Both the position numbers and the translations under genes were made by a program. Under the pieces are notes generated by a model. That model was not told the origin of the DNA. It saw nothing but the letters and a program-made list of their open reading frames with translations, and ran no database searches. A stretch of 17,234 nucleotides of DNA from CAZZKG01 sp964654825. GTDB taxonomy: Bacteria; Gemmatimonadota; CAZMKB01. Position 1 is the stretch's first letter. Each line of letters begins with the position of its first letter. This document shows positions 1 to 7,183 of this stretch, piece by piece. Location: the NCBI GenBank assembly GCA_964654825.1, contig CAZZKG010000066.1, positions 1 to 17,234 of the forward strand. Direction: 5' to 3'.

Positions 1-533
1 GCCATGAGTGACGAATACAGCTGTGTGGGATGAATTGCGACACCCGGGAATACGCTGCCGGCGGCGCAGTAACCCGGAAAAACGACTCCAAGTGAACTCT
101 CCGTTGGAACCCCGAAGCAGCACCCGTTCATAAAGCAGCCGATCCTCGTCAGCGCTGTGCCGAGTATGATCGAAGGTGCCACGATGTCACCAAGAAGTGC
201 GAATGACAATCCTCTCCTGTTCACGAAGAACTTGCTCACGATGAGGGCGAGTACGATCCCGCCGAACATGGAGAGCCCACCTTCCCAGATGGAAAATATC
301 CTCAGAGGATTCGACGAGTAGTCATTCAGGTGGGTGAGAACGAAGAAAAACCGGGAGCCGATTATAGAAGACACCATGATAGTAAAACAGAGGTCGAGGA
401 TATCTTTGGAACTGACACCTCTCGCCTCACCTCTCTTAACAGCCAGCAGTATCCCGAAAACGAATGAGATGGCAAGGAAGAGGCCGTAGGTTTTGATGGT
501 GAACGGGCCCAGATTGTAGAGAACCGGATACAT
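1..533 (-). CDS. lgt: Prolipoprotein diacylglyceryl transferase (Lgt), N-terminal ~177 residues, truncated by window edge
   Basis: Lgt is an inner-membrane enzyme that transfers diacylglycerol from phosphatidylglycerol to the lipobox cysteine of prolipoproteins, the first step of lipoprotein maturation. I translated the minus strand from the ATG at 533. The product starts MYPVLYNLGPFTIKTYGLF and reads without a stop to base 1. Family landmarks appear in order: the N-terminal Tyr-Gly membrane segment (about residues 15-33), GSRFFFVL, IWEGGLSMFGG, the signature TRIGCFMNGCCFG and HPTQLYSS near the window edge. The CF-x-NGCC form of the signature is common outside Proteobacteria. The start has a G-rich Shine-Dalgarno (GGGGGGAAG) a few bases upstream. 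The C-terminal third lies beyond the window. It is divergent from the transglutaminase-like operon. The family assignment is secure. Confidence 0.95.
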   Translation of the reverse strand, partial: MYPVLYNLGPFTIKTYGLFLAISFVFGILLAVKRGEARGVSSKDILDLCFTIMVSSIIGSRFFFVLTHLNDYSSNPLRIFSIWEGGLSMFGGIVLALIVSKFFVNRRGLSFALLGDIVAPSIILGTALTRIGCFMNGCCFGVPTESSLGVVFPGYCAAGSVFPGVAIHPTQLYSSLM

Positions 534-627
534 CTTTTATCTTCCCCCCGAGAAGTCAAATGTATGAATCGAGACCGGTTTATGAGAAGAATATTCCGGA
601 AACACGATTTACTCGATTAGAAGTAAA

Positions 628-656
628 AATATACCTTCATCCAATTAGTAATGCAA
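628..656 (-). promoter_or_regulatory. Possible promoter for lgt
   Basis: On the minus strand there is a -35-like TTGCAT (plus positions 651-656), a 17-nt spacer and a -10-like TATATT (628-633). The -10 matches five of six consensus bases but the -35 only three, so this is tentative. It would give a leader of roughly 90 nt before the lgt ATG at 533. Confidence 0.3.
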
Positions 657-758
657 TATCCTATCACACCGCACCGGTGGCCGATTCCGGTGTAATCCTA
701 TCGAAAGACCGAGGATCAGCGGGACGTGATTGTCGAAATGTAAAGTTCAGAAATTCGA

Positions 759-787
759 TTGACACTTCTCGGAAACTGAGGTATAAT
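759..787 (+). promoter_or_regulatory. Perfect sigma-70 promoter for the transglutaminase-like operon
   Basis: TTGACA at 759-764, a 17-nt spacer and TATAAT at 782-787 match the vegetative sigma-factor consensus at every position with optimal spacing. Transcription would start near 794, leaving about 50 nt of leader before the GTG at 843, with the Shine-Dalgarno in the AAGGGG around 831-836. The only downstream genes on this strand are the two at 843-3256. Confidence 0.85.
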
Positions 788-842
788 CAGTGTGATACAG
801 CAGGACAACATGAACGAAAACAATTAATCGAAGGGGCTCATC

Positions 843-2366
843 GTGAAGGATCACATTTTTATCAGGCTTTTACTGAATCAATCGAGATGGAAGTCGCTGA
901 TTCTCCTGTGTATTCTGCTCGCTGCTTCAGCAGAGCTTCTCGTCGCATTCCAGGACTTCGATCACTCAAAAATCATGGTAGAAGGTTTACCCGGACCTAT
1001 CGAGGTGACTCACATCTATTTTGATTTCAGCGGCTCAGAGGCAATCCCGCTTCGTGAGAATTATTCTACACCTATTCCCAAACCCGAATGGATAAATGAC
1101 TCACGCAGCGGTGCCTGTCTCTTCGTTCAAAACAGTACGATTGAGATATCGGCCCGATTCGAATCGCCATCGGACACTGACAGCGCTTTTATCTGGGCCG
1201 AGGCTCCTGCTCCGCCGGGGGACGTGGAAGGCCAGTGGGTCCATTTTACCAACGGTGTTTCAGATCCTGACTACTATACGTTTTCAACGGTATCCCCTGC
1301 ACCGGTTGGCCTGGGCTACTATACCTGGGACTGGCAGTGGAAGATGTACTTGGCCGCCGATGGCATAACCCGAACACTCAACGTCTCCGGTCCGCATGAA
1401 TTGTACACGATCCTGGCTGTGCCGGGTCTTCCCTGGGTGTTGAACTCCGGGAACACCCGGAATCCCTGGACCCGTGCGCTTGATCTGGTTCTCACGGAGA
1501 TAGAGGCTGAAACGGTGGAGGAAGCACTGGATGAAGTAACGAGGTACTGTTTCGACCGCCCCTGTTTCGAATACGATATCTGGAGCGGCGCACCCTGCTA
1601 TATATCAGGCTACTGGAACTTCAATCTGAGTCTCTTCCTCCAGGACATGGAGAATCAGCATGATCCGAGAATAGGCTGCTGTTATGATGGTGCAGCAATC
1701 GTTCACACTCTCGCGGACCTGGTGGGGGCACAGACCCATTTCGTGTGGTCCAACCCATTCGGCTATCTGAACTGCATCGATCCCATCGGCCGCGGTGAGG
1801 ATTACTCAAACAATCCATTCCATGAGAGTTCTTATTACAGAGATGATCCCATCGTCTATCAGGATGGTACGAGTTCATCCTGTGGCCGATCGTCTTTTGG
1901 AAATCATGCTTTTGCTGCATCCCAGCCCGGGATGTTCGGCGTGATCTGGGATGCTACCATGTGTGTCGACGTCGACGGAAATCCCGACACATCGGTCAAA
2001 TTCCCACCGACGGGAGGGTACACATCAACCGGCCTGACTGCCACCACACTGAGTGATTCCGATCAGAGCTGGACACCCGATCAATGGTCCGGCATGTATT
2101 TGAACCCGAACACCAATGAAAATTCACCCGACCCCTACCGGGAATATCTCATCGTCTCGAACACGGAAAGTGTCATTACTGTCGAGGACGGTTCGAATAT
2201 GACGCAATATGCCGATCCCGGTGACTACTACTGGATACGTGACATCGCAGATCCCGACGTGGATATCATTCGGCTTACCGGTTATCACTGGAATACCTAT
2301 GAATCCATGACCAGGGACAATGGAAGTGCGGAAGTACCTGAAGAGATTTCGATTGGACTGTATTGA
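843..2366 (+). CDS. Exported transglutaminase-like (Cys-His-Asp) superfamily protein
   Basis: This 507-aa protein has a charged N-terminus followed by a hydrophobic stretch (about residues 17-35) that looks like a signal peptide. It is not a lipoprotein, since the Cys in the segment has no lipobox context. Residues 40-265 look like beta-sandwich sequence. The centre carries the transglutaminase-core triad in the right order: GCCYDGAA with C280 as likely nucleophile (G-x-C-x-D-x-A pattern), NHAFAA with H355, and IWDAT with D370, 15 residues after the His. A C-terminal segment (about 385-470, with TATTLSDSDQSW and EYLIVSNT) resembles a beta module seen in other exported proteins. The GTG start is preceded by AAGGGG; no ATG fits better. 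It overlaps the region just upstream of the next gene, implying an operon. The substrate is unknown: such domains act as cysteine proteases, transglutaminases or amidases. Confidence 0.8.
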   Translation: MKDHIFIRLLLNQSRWKSLILLCILLAASAELLVAFQDFDHSKIMVEGLPGPIEVTHIYFDFSGSEAIPLRENYSTPIPKPEWINDSRSGACLFVQNSTIEISARFESPSDTDSAFIWAEAPAPPGDVEGQWVHFTNGVSDPDYYTFSTVSPAPVGLGYYTWDWQWKMYLAADGITRTLNVSGPHELYTILAVPGLPWVLNSGNTRNPWTRALDLVLTEIEAETVEEALDEVTRYCFDRPCFEYDIWSGAPCYISGYWNFNLSLFLQDMENQHDPRIGCCYDGAAIVHTLADLVGAQTHFVWSNPFGYLNCIDPIGRGEDYSNNPFHESSYYRDDPIVYQDGTSSSCGRSSFGNHAFAASQPGMFGVIWDATMCVDVDGNPDTSVKFPPTGGYTSTGLTATTLSDSDQSWTPDQWSGMYLNPNTNENSPDPYREYLIVSNTESVITVEDGSNMTQYADPGDYYWIRDIADPDVDIIRLTGYHWNTYESMTRDNGSAEVPEEISIGLY

Positions 2367-2380
2367 TAGAGGGGGTTATG

Positions 2381-3256
2381 ATGAGATCAAGAATAACTGT
2401 TATCCTGATACTGTTTTCAATCATGGGATTGACCGTGTTGTGGTCAGATCAGGGGAATATTCCCGACCGCGATAAAACCATCGAGGAATACTCACACCGG
2501 TATGACGTGGAAAACTGGCCGGGTAAGGATGGCGATGTCATAGCAGGGTTGGAGCTGGAATCGCTTTTCACGGACATTAATACTCCTGTGATCGACCATG
2601 ATCGATGGATCGAAGTGAATGATGAATCGGTCGTGATGAGGCAGTACACCATGAGTGATTATAATCTCATCATCGAAGCGGCGGTGACCAGAACCTGTCA
2701 AACAGCACATCAGTTGCTTTTCTCCCATCTAACAAGACAAAATTCCATGAAGCCTCTCGGTCCTCCCGCGCTTCCATTCGGGAGGATCCGTCTTGTGGAT
2801 ATCGGTGAAGTGTGCTTCGGTCTTCCCCAGCATGGGAAGGATTTGTTCCACAGCATCGAGTTCGTCCGCAACAATGTTGTCATCCTCCTCAGGACGAAAG
2901 GCGGATCCTCACTCGATCTGAAACACGTAGCCATGGCGATCGACGCGCTCATCCTCTCCCGGACAGCATATACGGACTGGCAGAGTTCAGGACTCTGGAT
3001 ATCAATCGACCGGCTCGAGGCCGGGGATGGTCAAATCAGGTCAGGGTCCGCCGTCCCGTTGTTCATCTCCATTAATAATCCCGGAAACGAACCTATCACC
3101 AGGACGTGGGAGCTGTCTTCAGGCGGAATCCTGAAAGAGGATGGCAGGATCAACTACTACACCGAAGGAGCGGGATGGCAAACAATCACCCTCCGAGTTG
3201 CCAACCGTTCCGGCCTCGCTGCGAGTGCGCGGGCAACTATATACGTCACAGAGTAG
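2381..3256 (+). CDS. Unrecognised exported protein, second gene of the operon
   Basis: This 291-aa protein begins with a clear signal sequence (MRSRITVILILFSIMGLTV, then WSDQ). I chose the second of two consecutive ATGs (2378 and 2381) because the Shine-Dalgarno GAGGGGG at 2369-2375 sits 5 nt from it and only 2 nt from the first. A TTG at 2363 also opens the frame but lacks a ribosome-binding site. The middle (about residues 135-205) contains a VDIGEVCFG strand, then FVRNNVVILLR and a helix ending MAIDALILSR. The last ~80 residues read as an Ig-like or CARDB-like beta-sandwich. I do not recognise the family. It starts 14 nt after the transglutaminase-like gene stops, so the two are probably co-transcribed and may act together in the periplasm or at the surface. 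Confidence 0.75.
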   Translation: MRSRITVILILFSIMGLTVLWSDQGNIPDRDKTIEEYSHRYDVENWPGKDGDVIAGLELESLFTDINTPVIDHDRWIEVNDESVVMRQYTMSDYNLIIEAAVTRTCQTAHQLLFSHLTRQNSMKPLGPPALPFGRIRLVDIGEVCFGLPQHGKDLFHSIEFVRNNVVILLRTKGGSSLDLKHVAMAIDALILSRTAYTDWQSSGLWISIDRLEAGDGQIRSGSAVPLFISINNPGNEPITRTWELSSGGILKEDGRINYYTEGAGWQTITLRVANRSGLAASARATIYVTE

Positions 3257-3478
3257 CAGTAACCGGACCACCATTCAAGCATATCCGGAGTTCAATGATT
3301 CTCATTGAGACAGCGATCTTAATGAGATCGGATTTCCACGATCGATGCCCGATGTCCGGAAGCAAAGCTGACAATGGAACGGCGATCTGCACGTCCACAC
3401 CCAGGAACTATCAGGAACATGAGAGGGGTAAAGAGACCGTGAGGAATATCTCAGACGGTTGTATTATCCGAGGCACTT

Positions 3479-3524
3479 AGAGATGGAGAAGAGGAGACAC
3501 GTTCTGTGCCTCTTCTCCATCTCT
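3479..3524. terminator. Hairpin between convergent genes
   Basis: A perfect 16-bp inverted repeat (AGAGATGGAGAAGAGG at 3479-3494 against its complement at 3509-3524) has a 14-nt loop. It lies between the stop at 3256 (+) and the stop at 3545 (-), a position suited to terminating both transcripts. There is no T-run on either side, so it may not be a canonical intrinsic terminator; it could also stabilise 3' ends. The preceding 220 bases (3257-3478) hold no gene I can support. Confidence 0.65.
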
Positions 3525-3544
3525 TGTGAACAGTACCTCCTTTC

Positions 3545-6324
3545 CTACCGGGTGAGAAGCATCTTCATCGTTGCAGAGTATGAACCGGCATGAAGTCGAA
3601 GAAGATATATTCCCGAACGGAGTTGAGTACCGGATTCTCCTCGACCATTCCAGTGAATGCCGTATGATCCCGGGGCCAGTGCCTCGTCGAGGAGCCTTCT
3701 CACAAGCCTGCCTCTTGAATCGTAAATGGTGATAACGACATCGGTCACAGGATTTTTACCTTCGGGAATGTCGAAACGGATCTGCGTACTCGGGTTGAAC
3801 GGGTTGGGATAATTCTGCATCAGTCGAAATGCCGCCGGTACCCCTGCCCCCGAGAGAATCAGGTCAGGAGAACTTCCCACCGTCCCGATGGTGAAACTGG
3901 AATCGGACACGTCCCGGATGTCTTCATCGTCCTTGTTCCGTATTCTCACAAGGCACCTGTCCGAGATGGTAGCGGGGATCATCCAATCCCTTGCTCCATC
4001 ATTCGCGGTTCTCGAGGTTATCTTGATCCACCCCTGTCCTCCATTGGTCGAATAGTCGAGCCGGACGCGGGTGAAAGTGCCAGATGACTCCCAGGTAATC
4101 GTTTGGGCCGAACCCGGTTCCCACACCTCTCCGCCGTTGGGAGATGTGACGGTAACCCACTCCCCCTCTCCCCCACCCGTTCCGATAGTGAAATCGGCAT
4201 CGGAGATGTCAAAGACCGTGTCATCGACTTCATCTTCGATTCTCACCCTGCAGTCATTCGATGGTGTGTCCGGGATGATCCAGTCGTAAGAGTTCGTCCC
4301 GTTGACACTGTCGGCGACAGTAATCCAGGTAGAACCGCTGTCCGTGGAGTAGGAAATCTTAACTGTATCTACCCCGGAACTGGCATCCCAGGTGATCGTG
4401 TGGCTCGAGTCCGGCTCCCACACCTCCCCACCGTCGGGGGANNNNNNNNNNNNNNNNNNNNNNNNNNNNNNNNNNNNNNNNNNNNNNNNNNNNNNNNNNN
4501 NNNNNNNNNNNNNNNNNNNNNNNNNNNNNNNNNNNNNNNNNCCCAGGTGATCGTGTGGCTCGAGTCCGGCTCCCACACCTCCCCACCGTCGGGGGATGTG
4601 ACGGTGACCCACTCCCCCCCTCCTCCACCCGTCCCGATGGTGAAACTGGAATCGGACACGTCCCGGATGTCTTCATCGTCCTTGTTCCGTATTCTCACAA
4701 GGCACCTGTCCGAGATGGTAGCGGGGATCATCCAATCCCTTGCTCCATCATTCGCGGTTCTCGAGGTTATCTTGATCCACCCCTGTCCTCCATTGGTCGA
4801 ATAGTCGAGCCGGACGCGGGTGAAAGTGCCAGATGACTCCCAGGTAATCGTTTGGGCCGAACCCGGTTCCCACACCTCTCCGCCGTTGGGAGATGTGACG
4901 GTAACCCACTCCCCCTCTCCCCCACCCGTTCCGATAGTGAAATCGGCATCGGAGATGTCAAAGACCGTGTCATCGACTTCATCTTCGATTCTCACCCTGC
5001 AGTCATTCGATGGTGTGTCCGGGATGATCCAGTCGTAAGAGTTCGTCCCGTTGACACTGTCGGCGACAGTAATCCAGGTAGAACCGCTGTCCGTGGAGTA
5101 GGAAATCTTAACTGTATCTACCCCGGAACTGGCATCCCAGGTGATCGTGTGGCTCGAGTCCGGCTCCCACACCTCCCCACCGTCGGGGGAGGTGAGGGTG
5201 ACCCACTCTTCCTGTTGCGGGGGGTCGCCTCCCGCGGAGAGCGGGACATACCAGACCCTTTTATCCTTCCTGTAGACCACGTGGGCATACTGACCACCAC
5301 CGAACGCATCCGGGGTTGTAGCATCCTCGTCGTAGACCTGTACGGGTTCCCAGCCCGATCCGTTGTTGTATCTGTACTTATCCTCCCAGATAATGTAGAC
5401 TGTGTTGCTGTCATCGATTGCAATAACCGGATCTTCACCGGCTCCGAGCAGTACCGGATCCGTCCAGCTCGATCCCGTTTTTTCGATGTACGCGGCAGAA
5501 GATCCCTCAGGAAAAGAAACATAAGGATTATTTGCAGAATCAAGAGCTACATGAGGATCTTCACCGGCCCTGGGAGTCGTGTAGGTAGCGTACTCGACGC
5601 TACCCCACGAGCCACCTGCCCACTTCCGGTACATCACCTCGTAGCTGTTGCCGGGGCCACCCCGCTGTCGCCACACGACGTGGAGTTCATCGCCGGCATC
5701 CAGGGCAAGGTGCGGGCGTTTCGCCGTCCCCGTCCCTTCAGATATTTTGGTCCCGCTCCCCCAGCTTCCATTCTGCCAGATTTTATGCCAGATAGTCCCC
5801 ACACCCGAGGAACCAACCTTTTTTCTCCAGACGACATGGCGCGTACCGTCTGATCCGACCGCGATATGTGTGTCACGGTAGAAGTAACGTTTCGGATTAT
5901 TATTCATCACGATGACCTGAGCGTCACTCCAGTCTCCTCCAACCCTGTTCGTGTAGAATACGGAACCTCCGTCTGCCCCCCACACGATGTGAGGTTCGCC
6001 GTTCGAGTCGGCCCACACGCTGGGCGGTGACTTGCTGCTCACCCCCACTTCCCCTATAGGAATGGTCTCCGGCGACTCCCAGGTTGATCCGTTGAAATAC
6101 CGGTAGTGGAGTGAATTGCCGTTCATCCAGGCGACATGCATGGCTCCATCGTCCTGGACATAGATATCAGGTCTGGCTCCCCTGCCGAACTCGAGCGGGT
6201 CAGTGAGTTCTACCGGATGAGGAGACGTGGAAGCAGGAAGGAGATTGGGGATGATACAAAGAAAAACAAGAATCTGTATTACGAATAACGATACGGTGCG
6301 AACTGTCGAAGAGAGTTCGTTCAT
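3545..6324 (-). CDS. Secreted seven-bladed propeller / multi-Ig protein with type IX-type C-terminal sorting tail (interrupted by assembly gap)
   Basis: Two partial reading frames on either side of a 100-N gap belong to one gene. Joining the contig ends by their exact 55-nt overlap gives an in-frame product of about 874 aa. In order: a signal peptide (1 to ~33); seven blade-like repeats with a D-x-x-H-V-A/V-W core (~40-370), consistent with a seven-bladed beta-propeller; at least four Ig-like domains starting SP(D/N)GGEVWEP, arranged A-B-A-B with a 198-aa period (~375-770); and a C-terminal domain with QNYPNPFNPSTQIRFDI, IYDSRGRLVRRL and SGIYLLRL, the type A sorting tail used by type IX secretion. 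The protein should be exported across the outer membrane and held at the surface or released. Propeller ligand and copy number of the Ig pair are unknown. The ATG at 6324 follows AGGGAAAAGAG. Confidence 0.85.
3880..4441 (-). repeat. Tandem Ig-pair repeat, copy nearest the C-terminus
   Basis: These 562 nt are identical at every base to 4629-5190. They encode one A-type and one B-type Ig-like domain (GGEVWEP-D-SSHTITW and GGEVWEP-G-SAQTITW variants). The copy ends exactly at the assembly gap. The A and B domains are clearly related to each other but differ in sequence. Confidence 0.95.
4442..4541. other. Assembly gap (100 N)
   Basis: Exactly 100 undetermined bases lie inside the propeller/Ig gene. 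The last 55 nt before it (4387-4441) equal the first 55 nt after it (4542-4596). The placeholder length is therefore not the real distance, and the reading frame differs by one on the two sides as presented. Confidence 0.98.
4629..5190 (-). repeat. Tandem Ig-pair repeat, copy nearest the propeller
   Basis: This is the second copy of the 562-nt block, offset by 749 nt as drawn. The offset becomes 594 nt (198 codons) if the 55-nt overlap at the gap is collapsed. No mismatch to 3880-4441 was found on line-by-line comparison, so the duplication is either recent, kept uniform by recombination, or affected by the assembler. Confidence 0.95.
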
Positions 6325-6765
6325 GATCTCTTTTCCCTGACAGCCTTTGCCGAGCGATATTCATGGAGATGAGCGTGGCGATTTGTACCACCATGAGGAG
6401 GAAATGCAAGTTTTATTCCGAATTCACCACAGAGTGGAACGCGACGAAACATCCCGAGAACTTCATGAGAATACTCACCTTACACGCATGTTGAAGGAAG
6501 GAAGCCCCTACCGGCTGACTCATGAGATGTAGATAAAGTATGGAGAAAGTACAGAACCTGTGAAAAGTTTTTCGGATGTGTTCGGAGATTACCACCGTCT
6601 ACCCGCCCAGGAGCAGAGCAGACTTTTCCTGCACTTCGAGACGCCTTCCCGCTTCCCGTTGACATCAGATGATGTGCGGGATATTATAGAAATGATGATA
6701 GTACGGAGATATTCATCTTTCTCAGCTGACAGGTTCTTCAATTACCCCGCAGCCGGAGGGAAGTC
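6325..6765. other. Intergenic region between the propeller/Ig gene and the GYD gene
   Basis: I see no confident gene. Two overlapping plus-strand frames of about 40 codons sit around 6363-6532, one starting at 6404 just 2 nt after a perfect AGGAGG. A third plus-strand frame (6560-6769) ends by overlapping the GYD start codon, but a near-consensus promoter lies inside it. On the minus strand a weak TTCACA-N16-CATACT (6537-6564) could drive the gene at 6324. None of these is strong. Confidence 0.4.
6659..6687 (+). promoter_or_regulatory. Near-consensus sigma-70 promoter for the GYD-domain gene
   Basis: TTGACA at 6659-6664, a 17-nt spacer and TATTAT at 6682-6687 (eleven of twelve consensus bases). 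The start site would fall near 6694, about 70 nt before the ATG at 6766. The gene therefore appears to be transcribed alone. Confidence 0.75.
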
Positions 6766-7062
6766 ATGAGCACTTTTATTCTGATGACAAAACTCTCACC
6801 AGAAGTTTCGAAAAAGATGAAAGACCGGGGCAGGATAGGCAGGCTCTGGCTGGAGAAGGTGAAGGAGAAATGCCCCGAAGTCAAGTTCATTGCCCACTAC
6901 GGACTTCTGGGAGCTTACGATTTCATGGATATCTACGAAGCACCGGACGAAGAGACCGCATCCAAGGTCTCGATGATAAGTCTGGCGAGCGGTGCCCTCA
7001 CTGCCGAGAGCTGGATCGCTATCCCCTATAAGCGTGTCGTCGAGCTTTCGAAGGATATTTGA
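6766..7062 (+). CDS. GYD-domain protein
   Basis: This 98-aa soluble protein spans the whole length expected for the GYD family (small alpha/beta proteins of the dimeric ferredoxin-like type). It has the N-terminal strand STFILMTKLSPE, a basic helix (SKKMKDRGRIGRLW), the family landmark GAYDFMDIYEAPD at about residues 50-62, and a helix plus final strand (TAESWIAIPYKRVVEL). The biochemical role of the family is not established; members are widespread and usually cytoplasmic. The Shine-Dalgarno GGAGGG at 6755-6760 lies 5 nt before the ATG. It has its own promoter and converges on the BNR-repeat gene with a shared hairpin between them. Confidence 0.85.
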   Translation: MSTFILMTKLSPEVSKKMKDRGRIGRLWLEKVKEKCPEVKFIAHYGLLGAYDFMDIYEAPDEETASKVSMISLASGALTAESWIAIPYKRVVELSKDI

Positions 7063-7113
7063 GTATATATCGGTCTCCTCAAAATGGTGACTCTCCGATC
7101 AGAAATCAATTCT

Positions 7114-7141
7114 CCGGGAGCGATCTGTCGACCGCTCCCGG
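7114..7141. terminator. Hairpin terminator candidate between convergent genes
   Basis: A 9-bp GC-rich stem (CCGGGAGCG at 7114-7122 with CGCTCCCGG at 7133-7141) has a 10-nt loop. It lies 51 nt after the GYD stop and 42 nt before the end of the oppositely oriented gene, so it can serve both. The T-richness after the stem is modest on both strands. Confidence 0.65.
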
Positions 7142-7183
7142 TTGTGTATCGGATACAGATGTTTTTCCCTTCCCCTGCCCGGA

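Larger units (their letters stand above)
534..842. other. Divergent intergenic region between lgt and the transglutaminase-like operon
   Basis: No gene is credible here. A long plus-strand reading frame runs through it but overlaps both the perfect promoter at 759-787 and the following gene, so it is treated as a shadow. The region holds the plus-strand promoter, a weak minus-strand promoter for lgt, and a small dyad: ACACCG at 666-671 against CGGTGT at 688-693, with the palindrome CACCGGTG at 672-679 inside it. The dyad lies about 70 bp upstream of the plus-strand -35 box and could be an operator, but nothing else supports that. Confidence 0.5.

Noticed and set aside
560..1024. 154-codon plus-strand frame before the transglutaminase-like gene
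   Set aside because: It spans the perfect promoter at 759-787, overlaps 180 nt of the better supported gene in another frame, and its product shows no recognisable or protein-like pattern.
4018..4982. Several paired frames on both strands with identical products within the Ig repeats
   Set aside because: They are antisense or out-of-frame shadows of the duplicated Ig domains; identity of the pairs only reflects the DNA repeat.
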